This document shows positions 56,829 to 64,000 of a stretch of DNA of 64,000 nucleotides, one piece after another. Location: positions 434,001-498,000 of the forward strand of contig CBDCOR010000021.1 in NCBI GenBank assembly GCA_965219855.1, written 5' to 3'. Within the stretch, counting starts at the first letter, position 1, and every line of letters starts with the position of its first letter. The stretch is from CAUZIZ01 sp965219855 (lineage in GTDB: Bacteria; Acidobacteriota; UBA6911; RPQK01; JAJDTT01). The notes beneath the pieces are model-generated. The model did no database searches, was not told where the DNA came from, and worked only from the letters and a program-made list of their open reading frames with translations. Made by a program: the position numbers and the translations under genes.

Positions 56829-58093
56829 CGGGCCACCTCCGCCAGAGCTTGGTACAGGTCCAGAGGACGCTGCTCCACCGGCATCTGATAGATCTGTTCC
56901 AGCCGTTGTCCCATCTTGCCCAAGGGCGGCGGAGCGAGGACCCGCTCCGTCGCTTCTCCTTGCCAGCAGCTGGGATCGATCAGAATCCGCGCCGGCGTGT
57001 GGCGCTCATACTCCCGCAGGACCTTTCCCTCGGCTAAGATCTGAACCTTGCCCGAGCAGCCCCGCACCTCCACCTGGCGGCCTACCCATTGAAAGGGAAC
57101 CGGATAGCAGTGATCTTCGAAGCGAACCATGCAGTCCCGATGGACTGGCCGCGTGACCACCACATCGAAGGGTTCGGGAAGGATCGGCAAGGGCGCCAGA
57201 CGCTCCAGCTCCGCTCGCCAACTCTCCTCGACAGTGAGGCCGGTGGCCGGACACACCGCTCGACGGGACCAGCGCGAGACCTGTCCATCGGTGAAGTGCT
57301 GCAACTCCTCGAGGTCTTCCCAGTATTGGCTCTGCGGCTCCACCAGCAAACGCGAAAGTCGGACTTTGGCCTCCACCTTCCCTTTCTCTTGGGCTTGCCC
57401 CGGTCGGCAGGCATCAATGTGAAAGCCCACCGATCGGGCATAGGCCCGGTAGAGCGGATGGATCTCTCCCCAGGGGCCGCCTCCCGAGGCGATGGCCGTC
57501 TTGACGTTGTCGATCCGGTTGACGGCGGCCACTCCCTGCAGTCGGCGATAACTCTCGTTGTGGCACTGCAGCCAGGACAGCTGGTCTCGCCGCCGACTCC
57601 ACACAATGGCGGGCTGCCGGCTGTGGGAGAGCACCATGATGAACGCCGAAAGGGGCTCCAACTCGTTTCCAACGGCCACCGACGGATACTCGGCCCAATC
57701 CACCTGGCTCTGGGCCCCAGGCGGCGTCTCCACTCGCCGAAACGTTCGGAGCTTCGGCTTCGGCCAGTGCCGGCGCACATAGCGCAGCACCGAACGATAG
57801 GAGCTCGAGTAATCGCATTCATAAACCAGATGTTCGTACAGCTGACGGACATTCGGGGGTCGCTGCCCATCGGGATGCCCCTGCATCCAGGCACCAATGA
57901 TTCCGGCCAGAGCCTCCGCCTGGAACCCCTTCTGCCGACGTCCGTCTTGAGCGCCTTCGGCCTGTCGCCTCAAGTGATAGCGCACGGTCCCTTCGCTGAC
58001 CCCAAGCGTCCGAGCAATCTCGCAGTGGTTCTTGCCTTTGTCGGCCAAAACTCCAATCGTCACGACTTCCTCCTCACTGAGGCGTACCGGCAT
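56825..58093 (-). CDS. istA: IS21 transposase
   Basis: This 422-residue transposase has a helix-turn-helix (NHCEIARTLGVSEGTVRYHLR), a retroviral-type integrase core with D in QVDWAEYPS, D in NRIDNVKTA and E in KGKVEAKVR, and a C-terminal beta-barrel (VRFEDHCYPVPFQWVGRQVEV). The frame is intact. Confidence 0.95.
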   Translation of the reverse strand: MPVRLSEEEVVTIGVLADKGKNHCEIARTLGVSEGTVRYHLRRQAEGAQDGRRQKGFQAEALAGIIGAWMQGHPDGQRPPNVRQLYEHLVYECDYSSSYRSVLRYVRRHWPKPKLRTFRRVETPPGAQSQVDWAEYPSVAVGNELEPLSAFIMVLSHSRQPAIVWSRRRDQLSWLQCHNESYRRLQGVAAVNRIDNVKTAIASGGGPWGEIHPLYRAYARSVGFHIDACRPGQAQEKGKVEAKVRLSRLLVEPQSQYWEDLEELQHFTDGQVSRWSRRAVCPATGLTVEESWRAELERLAPLPILPEPFDVVVTRPVHRDCMVRFEDHCYPVPFQWVGRQVEVRGCSGKVQILAEGKVLREYERHTPARILIDPSCWQGEATERVLAPPPLGKMGQRLEQIYQMPVEQRPLDLYQALAEVAR

Positions 58094-58359
58094 CCCCGAC
58101 CTCCTTCCTACCGGAAGAATCGGACATGACCCTGACGCCCCGATTGGGGGGAGGGGTCGTAAAACTTCGCGTCCCCTAAGGAATCAAATACCAGGTTCCG
58201 TCACACCTGGGATAGGTTGCTCTTTTCCAGAGAAGCAATGGCACGTTGGTAGTGTTGCTGGGCTGCTCTTTTGTCCTGGCCCCTGACCGCCGCTGGGTTG
58301 GCGGGCAAGGAAAGCAGAACGGGAACCAGCGCGAGCCTGACGGGAAGATTCATGTGAGC

Positions 58360-58506
58360 CGAGAACCTCCGAGTGCAGTCGAAGGGTTTGGTTCTGGTCT
58401 CCGACCTGGCTTCGGTCTCCAGGACGAAGTGTCTTTTCCGAGCCTGCCAGCTCGACCGGACCGCGGCCTGGAGACCACCGCCACGAAGGGTCCAACGATG
58501 CCGCTG
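58360..58506. repeat. Short intergenic stretch with a copy of the dispersed repeat
   Basis: GCGGCCTGGAGACCACCGCCA at 58463-58483 belongs to the family seen at 3600 and 44623. There is also a partial inverted mate (CTTCGGTCTCCAGGACGAAG, 58411-58430). Confidence 0.55.
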
Positions 58507-59955
58507 CTAGACGAGCATTCTTTCCACTACGTTGCCTGCCACGTCGGTCAGTCGAAAATCCCGGCCCTGGTGGCGATACGTCAATCGCTTGTGCTCCAGC
58601 CCCAGGCAATGGAGGATGGTGGCGTGCAGGTCATGAACATGGACGGGCTCCTCGACAATGTTGAAGGCAAGCTCATCGGTCTTGCCGATCACCTGTCCTC
58701 CCTTGATGCCTCCTCCGGCCATCCAGAGGCTGAAGGCCAGTCCATGGTGGTCTCGGCCCCATCCGTCGTCTCCTGTGCCGCTTCTTTCCTCGACGATCGG
58801 AGTTCTTCCAAACTCTCCGCCCCAGATCACGAGTGTGCTGTCCAGCAAGCCACGCTGCTTCAGGTCTTTGAGGAGGGCAGCCGTGGGCGAGTCCGTTGTT
58901 TCGCACGCTTTTTTGAGGCCCTTGGTAAGTTCTCCATGGTGGTCCCAACCGCTATGGATGAGCTGTACGAAGCGGATACCCCGTTCTACCATCCGGCGGG
59001 CCAACAGGCAGCTTAAACCGTACTTCTCGGTGGGCTCCTGGTTGACCCCGTACATCTCGAGAGTGCTCTTGGATTCACCCGACAGGTCGAGCAGCCCGGG
59101 CGCGGCCATCTGCATTCGGAAAGCCAGCTCATAGGAAGCCATTCGTGAGGCGATCTCCACATCTCCGGTTTCAATGCGGTGCTGCTCGTTGAGGTCCCTG
59201 ATCAAGTCGAGCTGAGAGCGTTGGGCTTTTCGGCTAACGCCCGGTGGGTTACTCAGGAAGAGGACCGGCTCCTCGCCAGTTCGAAAGGGTACGCCCTGAT
59301 AGACAGAGGGCAGAAAGCCGCTGGTCCAGTTCTGGCTTCCCGCACTAGCATCTCCCGATGAGCGAAGCACGACATAACCCGGCAGATCCTGGGATTCGCT
59401 TCCCAGACCGTAGGTCACCCAGGACCCCATGGTGGGCCGTCCCGGAAGGGGTGAGCCGCAATTCATCATCAGCTGACCGGGATGGTGGTTGATCTGATCG
59501 GTATGCATGGAGCGGACCATGCAAATCTCGTCGGCCCAGTTGGCCGTTTGAGGCATAAAATCGCAAAACTCCATTCCGCACTGGCCATGGCGTTTGAAGA
59601 CGCGCGGGCTGGCCCAGATCTTGGCCGTCGGCTTGGCGAAAGCCAAAGTCATCTTTTCCCTCATGGATTCGGGGAGGGTTTGTCCCTGCCACTTGATCAT
59701 TTCTGGCTTGGGATCGAAAAGGTCCATCTGACTGGGACCTCCAGCCATGAAGAGGAAGATGACATTCTTGGCTTTGGGAGCGAAGTGGGATGCCTTGGGT
59801 GCGAGCGGATTGACACCGGGTGTTCCCTCGGGAAGGAGGCCGGCCCGGCCCTCGAGCCCTAGTAAGTGAGATAAGGCGATCATCCCAATGCCGCCGGCGG
59901 ACTCACCCAAGAAGCGGCGCCGACTCTTGAGGCGTGCGAACTGTCTGTAGTCCAT
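58507..59955 (-). CDS. DUF1501 protein with Tat signal
   Basis: This 482-residue protein is of the sulfatase-like DUF1501 family common in Planctomycetes and Acidobacteria. The Tat signal is SRRRFLGESAGGIGM. Family phrases are FLFMAGGPSQMDLFDPKP, CMVRSMHTDQINHHPGQ, RGIRFVQLIHSGWDHH, IWGGEFGRTP and GRDHHGLAFSLWMAGGGI. It ends with LTDVAGNVVERML. It is 3 bp downstream of the DUF1549/1553 gene; the two are nearly always paired, and a role in breakdown of complex polymers is suspected. Confidence 0.93.
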   Translation of the reverse strand: MDYRQFARLKSRRRFLGESAGGIGMIALSHLLGLEGRAGLLPEGTPGVNPLAPKASHFAPKAKNVIFLFMAGGPSQMDLFDPKPEMIKWQGQTLPESMREKMTLAFAKPTAKIWASPRVFKRHGQCGMEFCDFMPQTANWADEICMVRSMHTDQINHHPGQLMMNCGSPLPGRPTMGSWVTYGLGSESQDLPGYVVLRSSGDASAGSQNWTSGFLPSVYQGVPFRTGEEPVLFLSNPPGVSRKAQRSQLDLIRDLNEQHRIETGDVEIASRMASYELAFRMQMAAPGLLDLSGESKSTLEMYGVNQEPTEKYGLSCLLARRMVERGIRFVQLIHSGWDHHGELTKGLKKACETTDSPTAALLKDLKQRGLLDSTLVIWGGEFGRTPIVEERSGTGDDGWGRDHHGLAFSLWMAGGGIKGGQVIGKTDELAFNIVEEPVHVHDLHATILHCLGLEHKRLTYRHQGRDFRLTDVAGNVVERMLV

Positions 59956-59958
59956 GGT

Positions 59959-62631
59959 CTATTCCCTGGTAATGAACTCCTCTAGGTTGAGCAGGGCCCG
60001 ACTCAGACCCACCCAGACGGCTGCTTCAGACGGCTCCACTCCCTCCACTCCACGGGCTGGGAAATAGGAGTGAGCTTTCTCATCGCTGTTTTCGGAGGCC
60101 TCCTTTTCCGCACGGTAGTACTGAAGCAGGCGCTCTTTCTCCGCCGGGTGGGGACCTCGAGTCATACAGAGCCGGAAGGCGTAGTCAATCCGATTGCTTG
60201 GACTACCCCGTTGCTCGCGTAGCACCCGAGCGGCCAATCCTCTAGCGGCCTCGAAGAACACGGGATCGTTGAGCAAGTTCAGGGCCTGTAGAGGTGTGGT
60301 GGAACGATTTCGCCGGCTGCACGCGCTGAGAGAATCGGGCGCATCAAAGTTCACCAGCTGCGGATAAGGATCGGTGCGCTGGAAAAAAGTGTAAAGCCCC
60401 CGCCGGTAACGATCAGCTCCCTGGCTTTCTGTCCACGTGTTCCAGGAGTCCCGCTGCTGGATGGCGGGATGCTGTGGCGGGTGAACGCTCCTACCCCCGA
60501 CGTTGGGACTCAGGAGGCCGCTGGTCGCCAAGGTGGCATCCCGGATCAGCTCCGCCGGCAGGCGAAGGCGTTGCTGGCGTGCTACCAGCTTGTTGTCCGG
60601 GTCGAGTTGCTGCAGGTCTTTACGAGTACCTGACGACTGTCGGTAGGTTGCCGAGGTGACGATCAGCTTGTGCATTCTCTTGACGTTCCAGCCGTTGTCC
60701 ATGAATTCAACCGCCAGCCAATCCAGTAAGTTTGGGTGAGTTGGTGCTTCCCCCCGGGTCCCGAAGTCTTCGGAGGTTTTCACCAAGCCTCGCCCAAAAA
60801 ACGCCTGCCACATCCGGTTGACCGCGACGCGAGCCGTCAGCGGATTATTGAGGGACACCACCCAGCGGGCCAGAGTGAGCCGGGAAGGCTGGCCCCCAGC
60901 CTCGGGCAAGGGAGGCAAGATGGATAGAACGTTGGGCTGAACCTCGATACCAAGCCTACGGTAATCGCCGCGGAGGAGGATGTGTGTCTTGGGAGGATCG
61001 GGATTCTGGGTGATGGTTTGTGCTTCACTCAACGATGGATACTCTCTCCTGAGCTCTCCCAGCTTTTTTCGGACTTCGGCGAGCTGCTCTCTCTTGTCCT
61101 TGAAAGGCAGCATTCCCCACTTGGCGAAGTGGTCCACCAAGAGATGCTGCACCTTTTGCGTCCGCTCAGCAGGAGGAGTCCTGAGATAGGGATATCCCCC
61201 CTCGCGATCGTTGTCCACGTCGAACCCAATGTGGTCCCAGCCCAGTTTCCATTCGTCAGGGACCTTGTCGGCAAGCTCTTCCTGGCCGGACTGCAGCGCG
61301 GAGTCGACTTCGAGCATCTTCTGCTCCCACTCACCGTACAGTTCCAACATCTTGTGCTCTTTTAGGAGCTTCTGACGCTTCTGATCGTACTCCGGCTTAC
61401 GGAGCAGATAGGGTCCCATTTCTCCTGGCAGCGGGGCCTCGATGTTGACTTCCCGGGTGGTGTTGAAGAAAGCGTAGAGTTGGTAATAGTCCTTGTGGCT
61501 GATCGGATCGTATTTGTGGTCGTGACAGCGGGCGCAACCTACCGTGAGTCCCAGCCACACGGTGCCCAGGGTCTCGGTGCGGTCCATCACCTGCTCGGTG
61601 CGCCTCAACTCCAGATTCATGCCCCCTTCCCGGTTGGTCAGCGTGTTGCGGTTGAATCCGGTGGCTACTCTTTGCTCTAGGGTGGCGCCGGGCAGCAGAT
61701 CCCCGGCAAGCTGCTCGATAGTGAACTGGTCAAAGGGCAGATTTCGATTCAGGGCTTCGATGACCCAGTGGCGCCAGCGCCAGGCATGGGGTCTCGGTCC
61801 ATCGTTTTCATAGCCATCCGAATCCCCATAGCGGCCCAGGTCGAGCCAGTGACGAGCCCATTTTTCCCCGTAATGAGGAGAGTCCAGTAAGCGATCCACC
61901 AAGCGCTCGTAGGCATCCGGGCGATTGTCTCTCAGAAAGTCGTCCACCTGGCTGGGAGTGGGAGGTAAACCGATCAAGTCCAGACTGAGGCGGCGGATCA
62001 GCGTGGTACGCCTCGCCTGGGGCGAAGCTGGAATGCCGTTCGCTTCCAGCTTGGCCAGTATGAAGGCGTCGATGGGATTCCTGACCCAGGCCTGCTCTCG
62101 AACCCGGGGCGAGGAGGTGCGCTGCGGCGGAATGAAGGCCCAGTGGGTGCTTTCCGCCTTGGATTTGTCGCCGGGCGCCTCTTGGTCCACTGCTTCCAAG
62201 CTGGGGGCAGTGGCCGGCTCGGGCCCAAGAGCTCCCTGATCAATCCAGGCCCTCAGCAAGCCCACTTCCTCGGCCCTGAGCCCCTTGCTGCCCATGGGCA
62301 TTACCAGGCCCTCTTCCAGTCCGGCCACCAGGCGAATCAGTCGGCTCTGAGCGCTCTTTCCCGGCAAGATGGCAGGACCGGAGGAGCCCCCTTCCAGAGC
62401 AGCCTGGGGTGTATCTAGCCGGAAGCCGCCCATTTGTTTCTCAGGTCCATGGCACTGCTGGCAGCGCTCCTGGAAGATCGGCTGGATGTGTTGCGTGAAA
62501 TCGATCCTGACCGCTGCAGGTGAAGGGAGTTCCTCCTGCTCGGAGGGCAAGGCTCCCAATCCGAACAGGGCTACACTGCCTGAGAGCAATACCTGTCTCA
62601 TTGAATTACCAGGCACCGGGTTGCTCGCCAT
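59959..62631 (-). CDS. Planctomycete-type cytochrome c with DUF1549 and DUF1553
   Basis: This 890-residue exported protein probably starts at 62601 (MRQVLLSGSVALFGLG) or 62631. An N-terminal c-type haem site is present in FQERCQQCHGPEKQMGGF (CxxCH). DUF1549 follows (NPIDAFILAKLEANGI, LSLDLIGLPPTPSQVDDFL, WARHWLDLGRYGDSDGYE, GLTVGCARCHDHKYDPI, a second CxxCH). DUF1553 then closes the protein (NPLTARVAVNRMWQAFFGRG, NRSTTPLQALNLLNDP). It pairs with the DUF1501 gene as one operon. The redox or binding substrate is unknown. Confidence 0.94.
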   Translation of the reverse strand: MASNPVPGNSMRQVLLSGSVALFGLGALPSEQEELPSPAAVRIDFTQHIQPIFQERCQQCHGPEKQMGGFRLDTPQAALEGGSSGPAILPGKSAQSRLIRLVAGLEEGLVMPMGSKGLRAEEVGLLRAWIDQGALGPEPATAPSLEAVDQEAPGDKSKAESTHWAFIPPQRTSSPRVREQAWVRNPIDAFILAKLEANGIPASPQARRTTLIRRLSLDLIGLPPTPSQVDDFLRDNRPDAYERLVDRLLDSPHYGEKWARHWLDLGRYGDSDGYENDGPRPHAWRWRHWVIEALNRNLPFDQFTIEQLAGDLLPGATLEQRVATGFNRNTLTNREGGMNLELRRTEQVMDRTETLGTVWLGLTVGCARCHDHKYDPISHKDYYQLYAFFNTTREVNIEAPLPGEMGPYLLRKPEYDQKRQKLLKEHKMLELYGEWEQKMLEVDSALQSGQEELADKVPDEWKLGWDHIGFDVDNDREGGYPYLRTPPAERTQKVQHLLVDHFAKWGMLPFKDKREQLAEVRKKLGELRREYPSLSEAQTITQNPDPPKTHILLRGDYRRLGIEVQPNVLSILPPLPEAGGQPSRLTLARWVVSLNNPLTARVAVNRMWQAFFGRGLVKTSEDFGTRGEAPTHPNLLDWLAVEFMDNGWNVKRMHKLIVTSATYRQSSGTRKDLQQLDPDNKLVARQQRLRLPAELIRDATLATSGLLSPNVGGRSVHPPQHPAIQQRDSWNTWTESQGADRYRRGLYTFFQRTDPYPQLVNFDAPDSLSACSRRNRSTTPLQALNLLNDPVFFEAARGLAARVLREQRGSPSNRIDYAFRLCMTRGPHPAEKERLLQYYRAEKEASENSDEKAHSYFPARGVEGVEPSEAAVWVGLSRALLNLEEFITRE

Positions 62632-62861
62632 TCCAGTTGCTCTCTTTAGGGGAATCCGTGGTCCGCGGACCAGAATGTGAGCTTCGAATTCCTTAGCTTA
62701 ACTAAAGTTAAAGTATAGTCAGTTTCTCGGCCATCGACAAGGTGCCTCCGCGTCCTGTGTTTCGATCCCTGTTGTTCAATCCATCAACAGGCGGGGAACC
62801 CACCGTATCAACTCGGGAAACAGCGTGATCCCCCTTCCACCTCAAGGACGCAAGAGTCGAC

Positions 62862-63059
62862 ATGCCGAAAGCCAGTGTCGAGTTTTGCGAGCTCGGTGCG
62901 GGAGACATGGCCTCTTCCCTGGAGTCGCTGGCCGCCGCCCTCAAGACCGATGACTACCAAGGCGTCATCTTGCTGGAGAGCGTGTATCGACCGGACGGTG
63001 GTGACTTCGAAGATGGATTCCGGGCCTCGGTGGGAGAGTTCAAGCGGCTGTTCAGCTGA
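62862..63059 (+). pseudogene. C-terminal remnant of a xylose-isomerase-like (sugar phosphate isomerase/epimerase) protein
   Basis: Only about 65 residues remain; VEFCELGAGD, LAAALKTDDYQGVILLES and YRPDGGDFEDGFRASV match the last strands of this barrel family. The other 200 or more residues are absent and the gap 62632-62861 does not contain them. Confidence 0.6.
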
Positions 63060-63117
63060 GTGGTGCCAGCTTCCGCGCACGTCCCTTCTATTGGCCTCGA
63101 ATGGGAGTCGGTGCATA

Positions 63118-64000
63118 ATGAAGCGCATGCGGCGTGACAATGATCCTGACGCCCTCATCGTCGGTGCTGGACGTTTTCAATACCGGGCGGTCGAGGGTTG
63201 GGACAAGCTACCCAACAATTGGGAGTATTTCGACGTGGTGGGAGTCGCCACCGATTCGCAGGACCGTGTCTACGTTTTCAATCGGGGTGAGCACCCGCTG
63301 GTAGTGTTCGACGTCGATGGCAATTTCCTGCGGGAGTGGGGAGCGGGGGAGTTCGTTCGTCCGCACGGGATAACGATTGGGTCCGATGACCTTATGTACC
63401 TGATCGATGATATGGGGCACTCGGTCCGGAAGTATACCTTGGAAGGTGATCTGCTCCAGATCCTCGGTCCAAGTGGTCAGCCCAGCGATACCGGCGTCGT
63501 TGACTTCGACTACCGTACCATGAAACAGGCCGCACCACCCTACCACTACCCGACCAACCTGGCATTGGCCCCGGATGGACAGATGTTCGTGTCGGACGGC
63601 TACGGCAACGCGCGCGTGTGCATCGCTTCAGCCCCGAGGGCTAGCTGATTCAATCCTGGGGTGCTCCTGGTGACGGACCCGGGCAGTTCCATCTCCCTCA
63701 CGGCGTCTGCCTCGACAGTAACCAGCGTGTGTTCGTGGCCGACCGAGAGAATAGCCGGCTCCAGATTTTTTCAGCCGACGGCGTGTTTCTGGAGCAGTGG
63801 ACCGATGTGGCACGTCCCACCAACACCTTCATCGATGCGAAGGACAACGTCTTCGTTTCTGAGGAGGGGATGCGGGCGGGCCTCTTTCCCTGGATGGAGC
63901 CGGATCTGGCTGCGACTGGTGGCCGTGTCAGCGTCTTCAGCAAAGAGGGCAGCTTGCTGGCACGGTGGGGTGGCGGTGATAATCCCTGCGCGCCTACGGA
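63118..64000 (+). pseudogene. NHL-type six-bladed propeller protein, shifted and stopped (partial)
   Basis: From ATG 63118 the frame gives an NHL/peptidylamidoglycolate-lyase-like propeller (VVGVATDSQDRVYVFNRGEH, PHGITIGSDDLMYLIDD, PTNLALAPDGQMFVSDGYG). At GTGTG 63616-63620 the family frame moves (two extra bases) to VHRFSPEG. It then meets TAG 63642-63644, and continues LIQSWGAPGDGPGQFHLPHG and FVADRENSRLQIFSADG to the window's end. Two lesions in 10 codons indicate a true pseudogene. The C-terminus is outside the window. Confidence 0.75.

Larger units (their letters stand above)
55236..58205 (-). mobile_element. IS21-type insertion sequence, 2970 bp, 5-bp target duplication
   Basis: The ends begin TG/CA (TGTCAAGTGACAGG at 55236; TGTGACGGAACCTGG inverted at 58205). 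Further in, the ends share CCTTAGGGGACG and TTTTACGACCC (55261 and 58181 inward). CCTGG is duplicated at 55231-55235 and 58206-58210. It holds istA and istB and a left stretch of about 760 bp (55236-55997) with no recognised gene. Confidence 0.9.
54302..58353 (-). pseudogene. Exported TPR protein, split by an IS21-type element and truncated
   Basis: ATG 58353 opens a signal peptide (NLPVRLALVPVLLSLPA) and the first helix pair AAQQHYQRAIASLEKSNLSQ. After removal of 55236-58205 with one CCTGG, the frame continues as AETEILQVLNYFPNLPEAL and then about eight TPR units (ITNLAQAYLQTRQYKKAIS-like). The protein loses the TPR pattern near 54375, at the junction with the CRTAC fragment. It is thus doubly damaged: insertion and 3' deletion. 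Confidence 0.85.

Noticed and set aside
24198..63644. Recoding of TAG as an amino acid, suggested by two in-frame TAG codons in conserved regions
   Set aside because: gltB, hyuB, the Oar-like receptor and others end at TAG exactly at the expected C-terminus, and the second case also carries a frameshift, so mutation is simpler.
1..64000. CRISPR arrays, tRNA or rRNA genes, prophage modules
   Set aside because: I saw no regularly spaced short repeats, no tRNA cloverleaf with a CCA-type end, no rRNA blocks and no phage structural genes.

Overview
The window looks like a piece of an Acidobacteriota-type chromosome with moderately high GC. The evidence is a large TonB-dependent Oar-like receptor with an N-terminal carboxypeptidase-regulatory domain, a GWxTD-domain protein, CRTAC/ASPIC-UnbV proteins, a sulfatase-TPR protein, mandelate-racemase-like enzymes with Tat signals, and a DUF1501 plus DUF1549/DUF1553 cytochrome pair. 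The phylum call rests on gene content only; no rRNA or tRNA gene was recognised.

Layout. 0-3.4 kb: a secreted serine hydrolase (cut by the left edge), an enolase-superfamily enzyme and a cyclase-family protein. 3.7-11.5 kb: a possible tailoring cassette of O-methyltransferase (split by an insertion sequence), free acyl carrier protein, acyl-CoA dehydrogenase-like protein and flavin-dependent halogenase, followed by a DHDPS/NAL-family aldolase and a divergent LysR regulator. 11.7-17.9 kb: gltB-gltD, glutamate synthase. 18-25.5 kb: ankyrin lipoprotein, a secreted unknown protein, a secreted GH32-like beta-propeller protein broken by an in-frame TAG, and an unknown gene split by a small mobile repeat. 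25.6-31.8 kb: 2-hydroxyacid dehydrogenase, a PIG-L-type deacetylase split by an IS4-type element, and several remnants. 31.7-37.1 kb: sugar-type binding protein, then a hydantoinase A/B pair with a tiny zinc-ribbon gene. 38-51 kb: sulfatase-TPR, two toxin-antitoxin pairs of the PIN type, the Oar-like receptor, a group II intron, GWxTD and TPR proteins. 51-64 kb: CRTAC proteins, a TPR gene split by an IS21 element, the DUF1501/DUF1549-1553 pair and a decaying NHL propeller gene running off the right edge.

The main theme is mobile DNA and gene decay. Three full insertion sequences sit inside genes; in each case removal of the element plus one copy of the target duplication restores the frame exactly. 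A group II intron follows a hairpin repeat. A non-coding element of about 189 bp occurs three times, with perfect terminal inverted repeats that differ between copies but always match within a copy, and 4-bp target duplications (TTCA, CTAG, TTAA). A second such element is nested at the same CTAG. At least ten genes are split, shifted, truncated or stopped. This suggests relaxed selection, as in a host-associated lineage or a recently bottlenecked genome, although some single-base shifts at homopolymers could be sequencing error.
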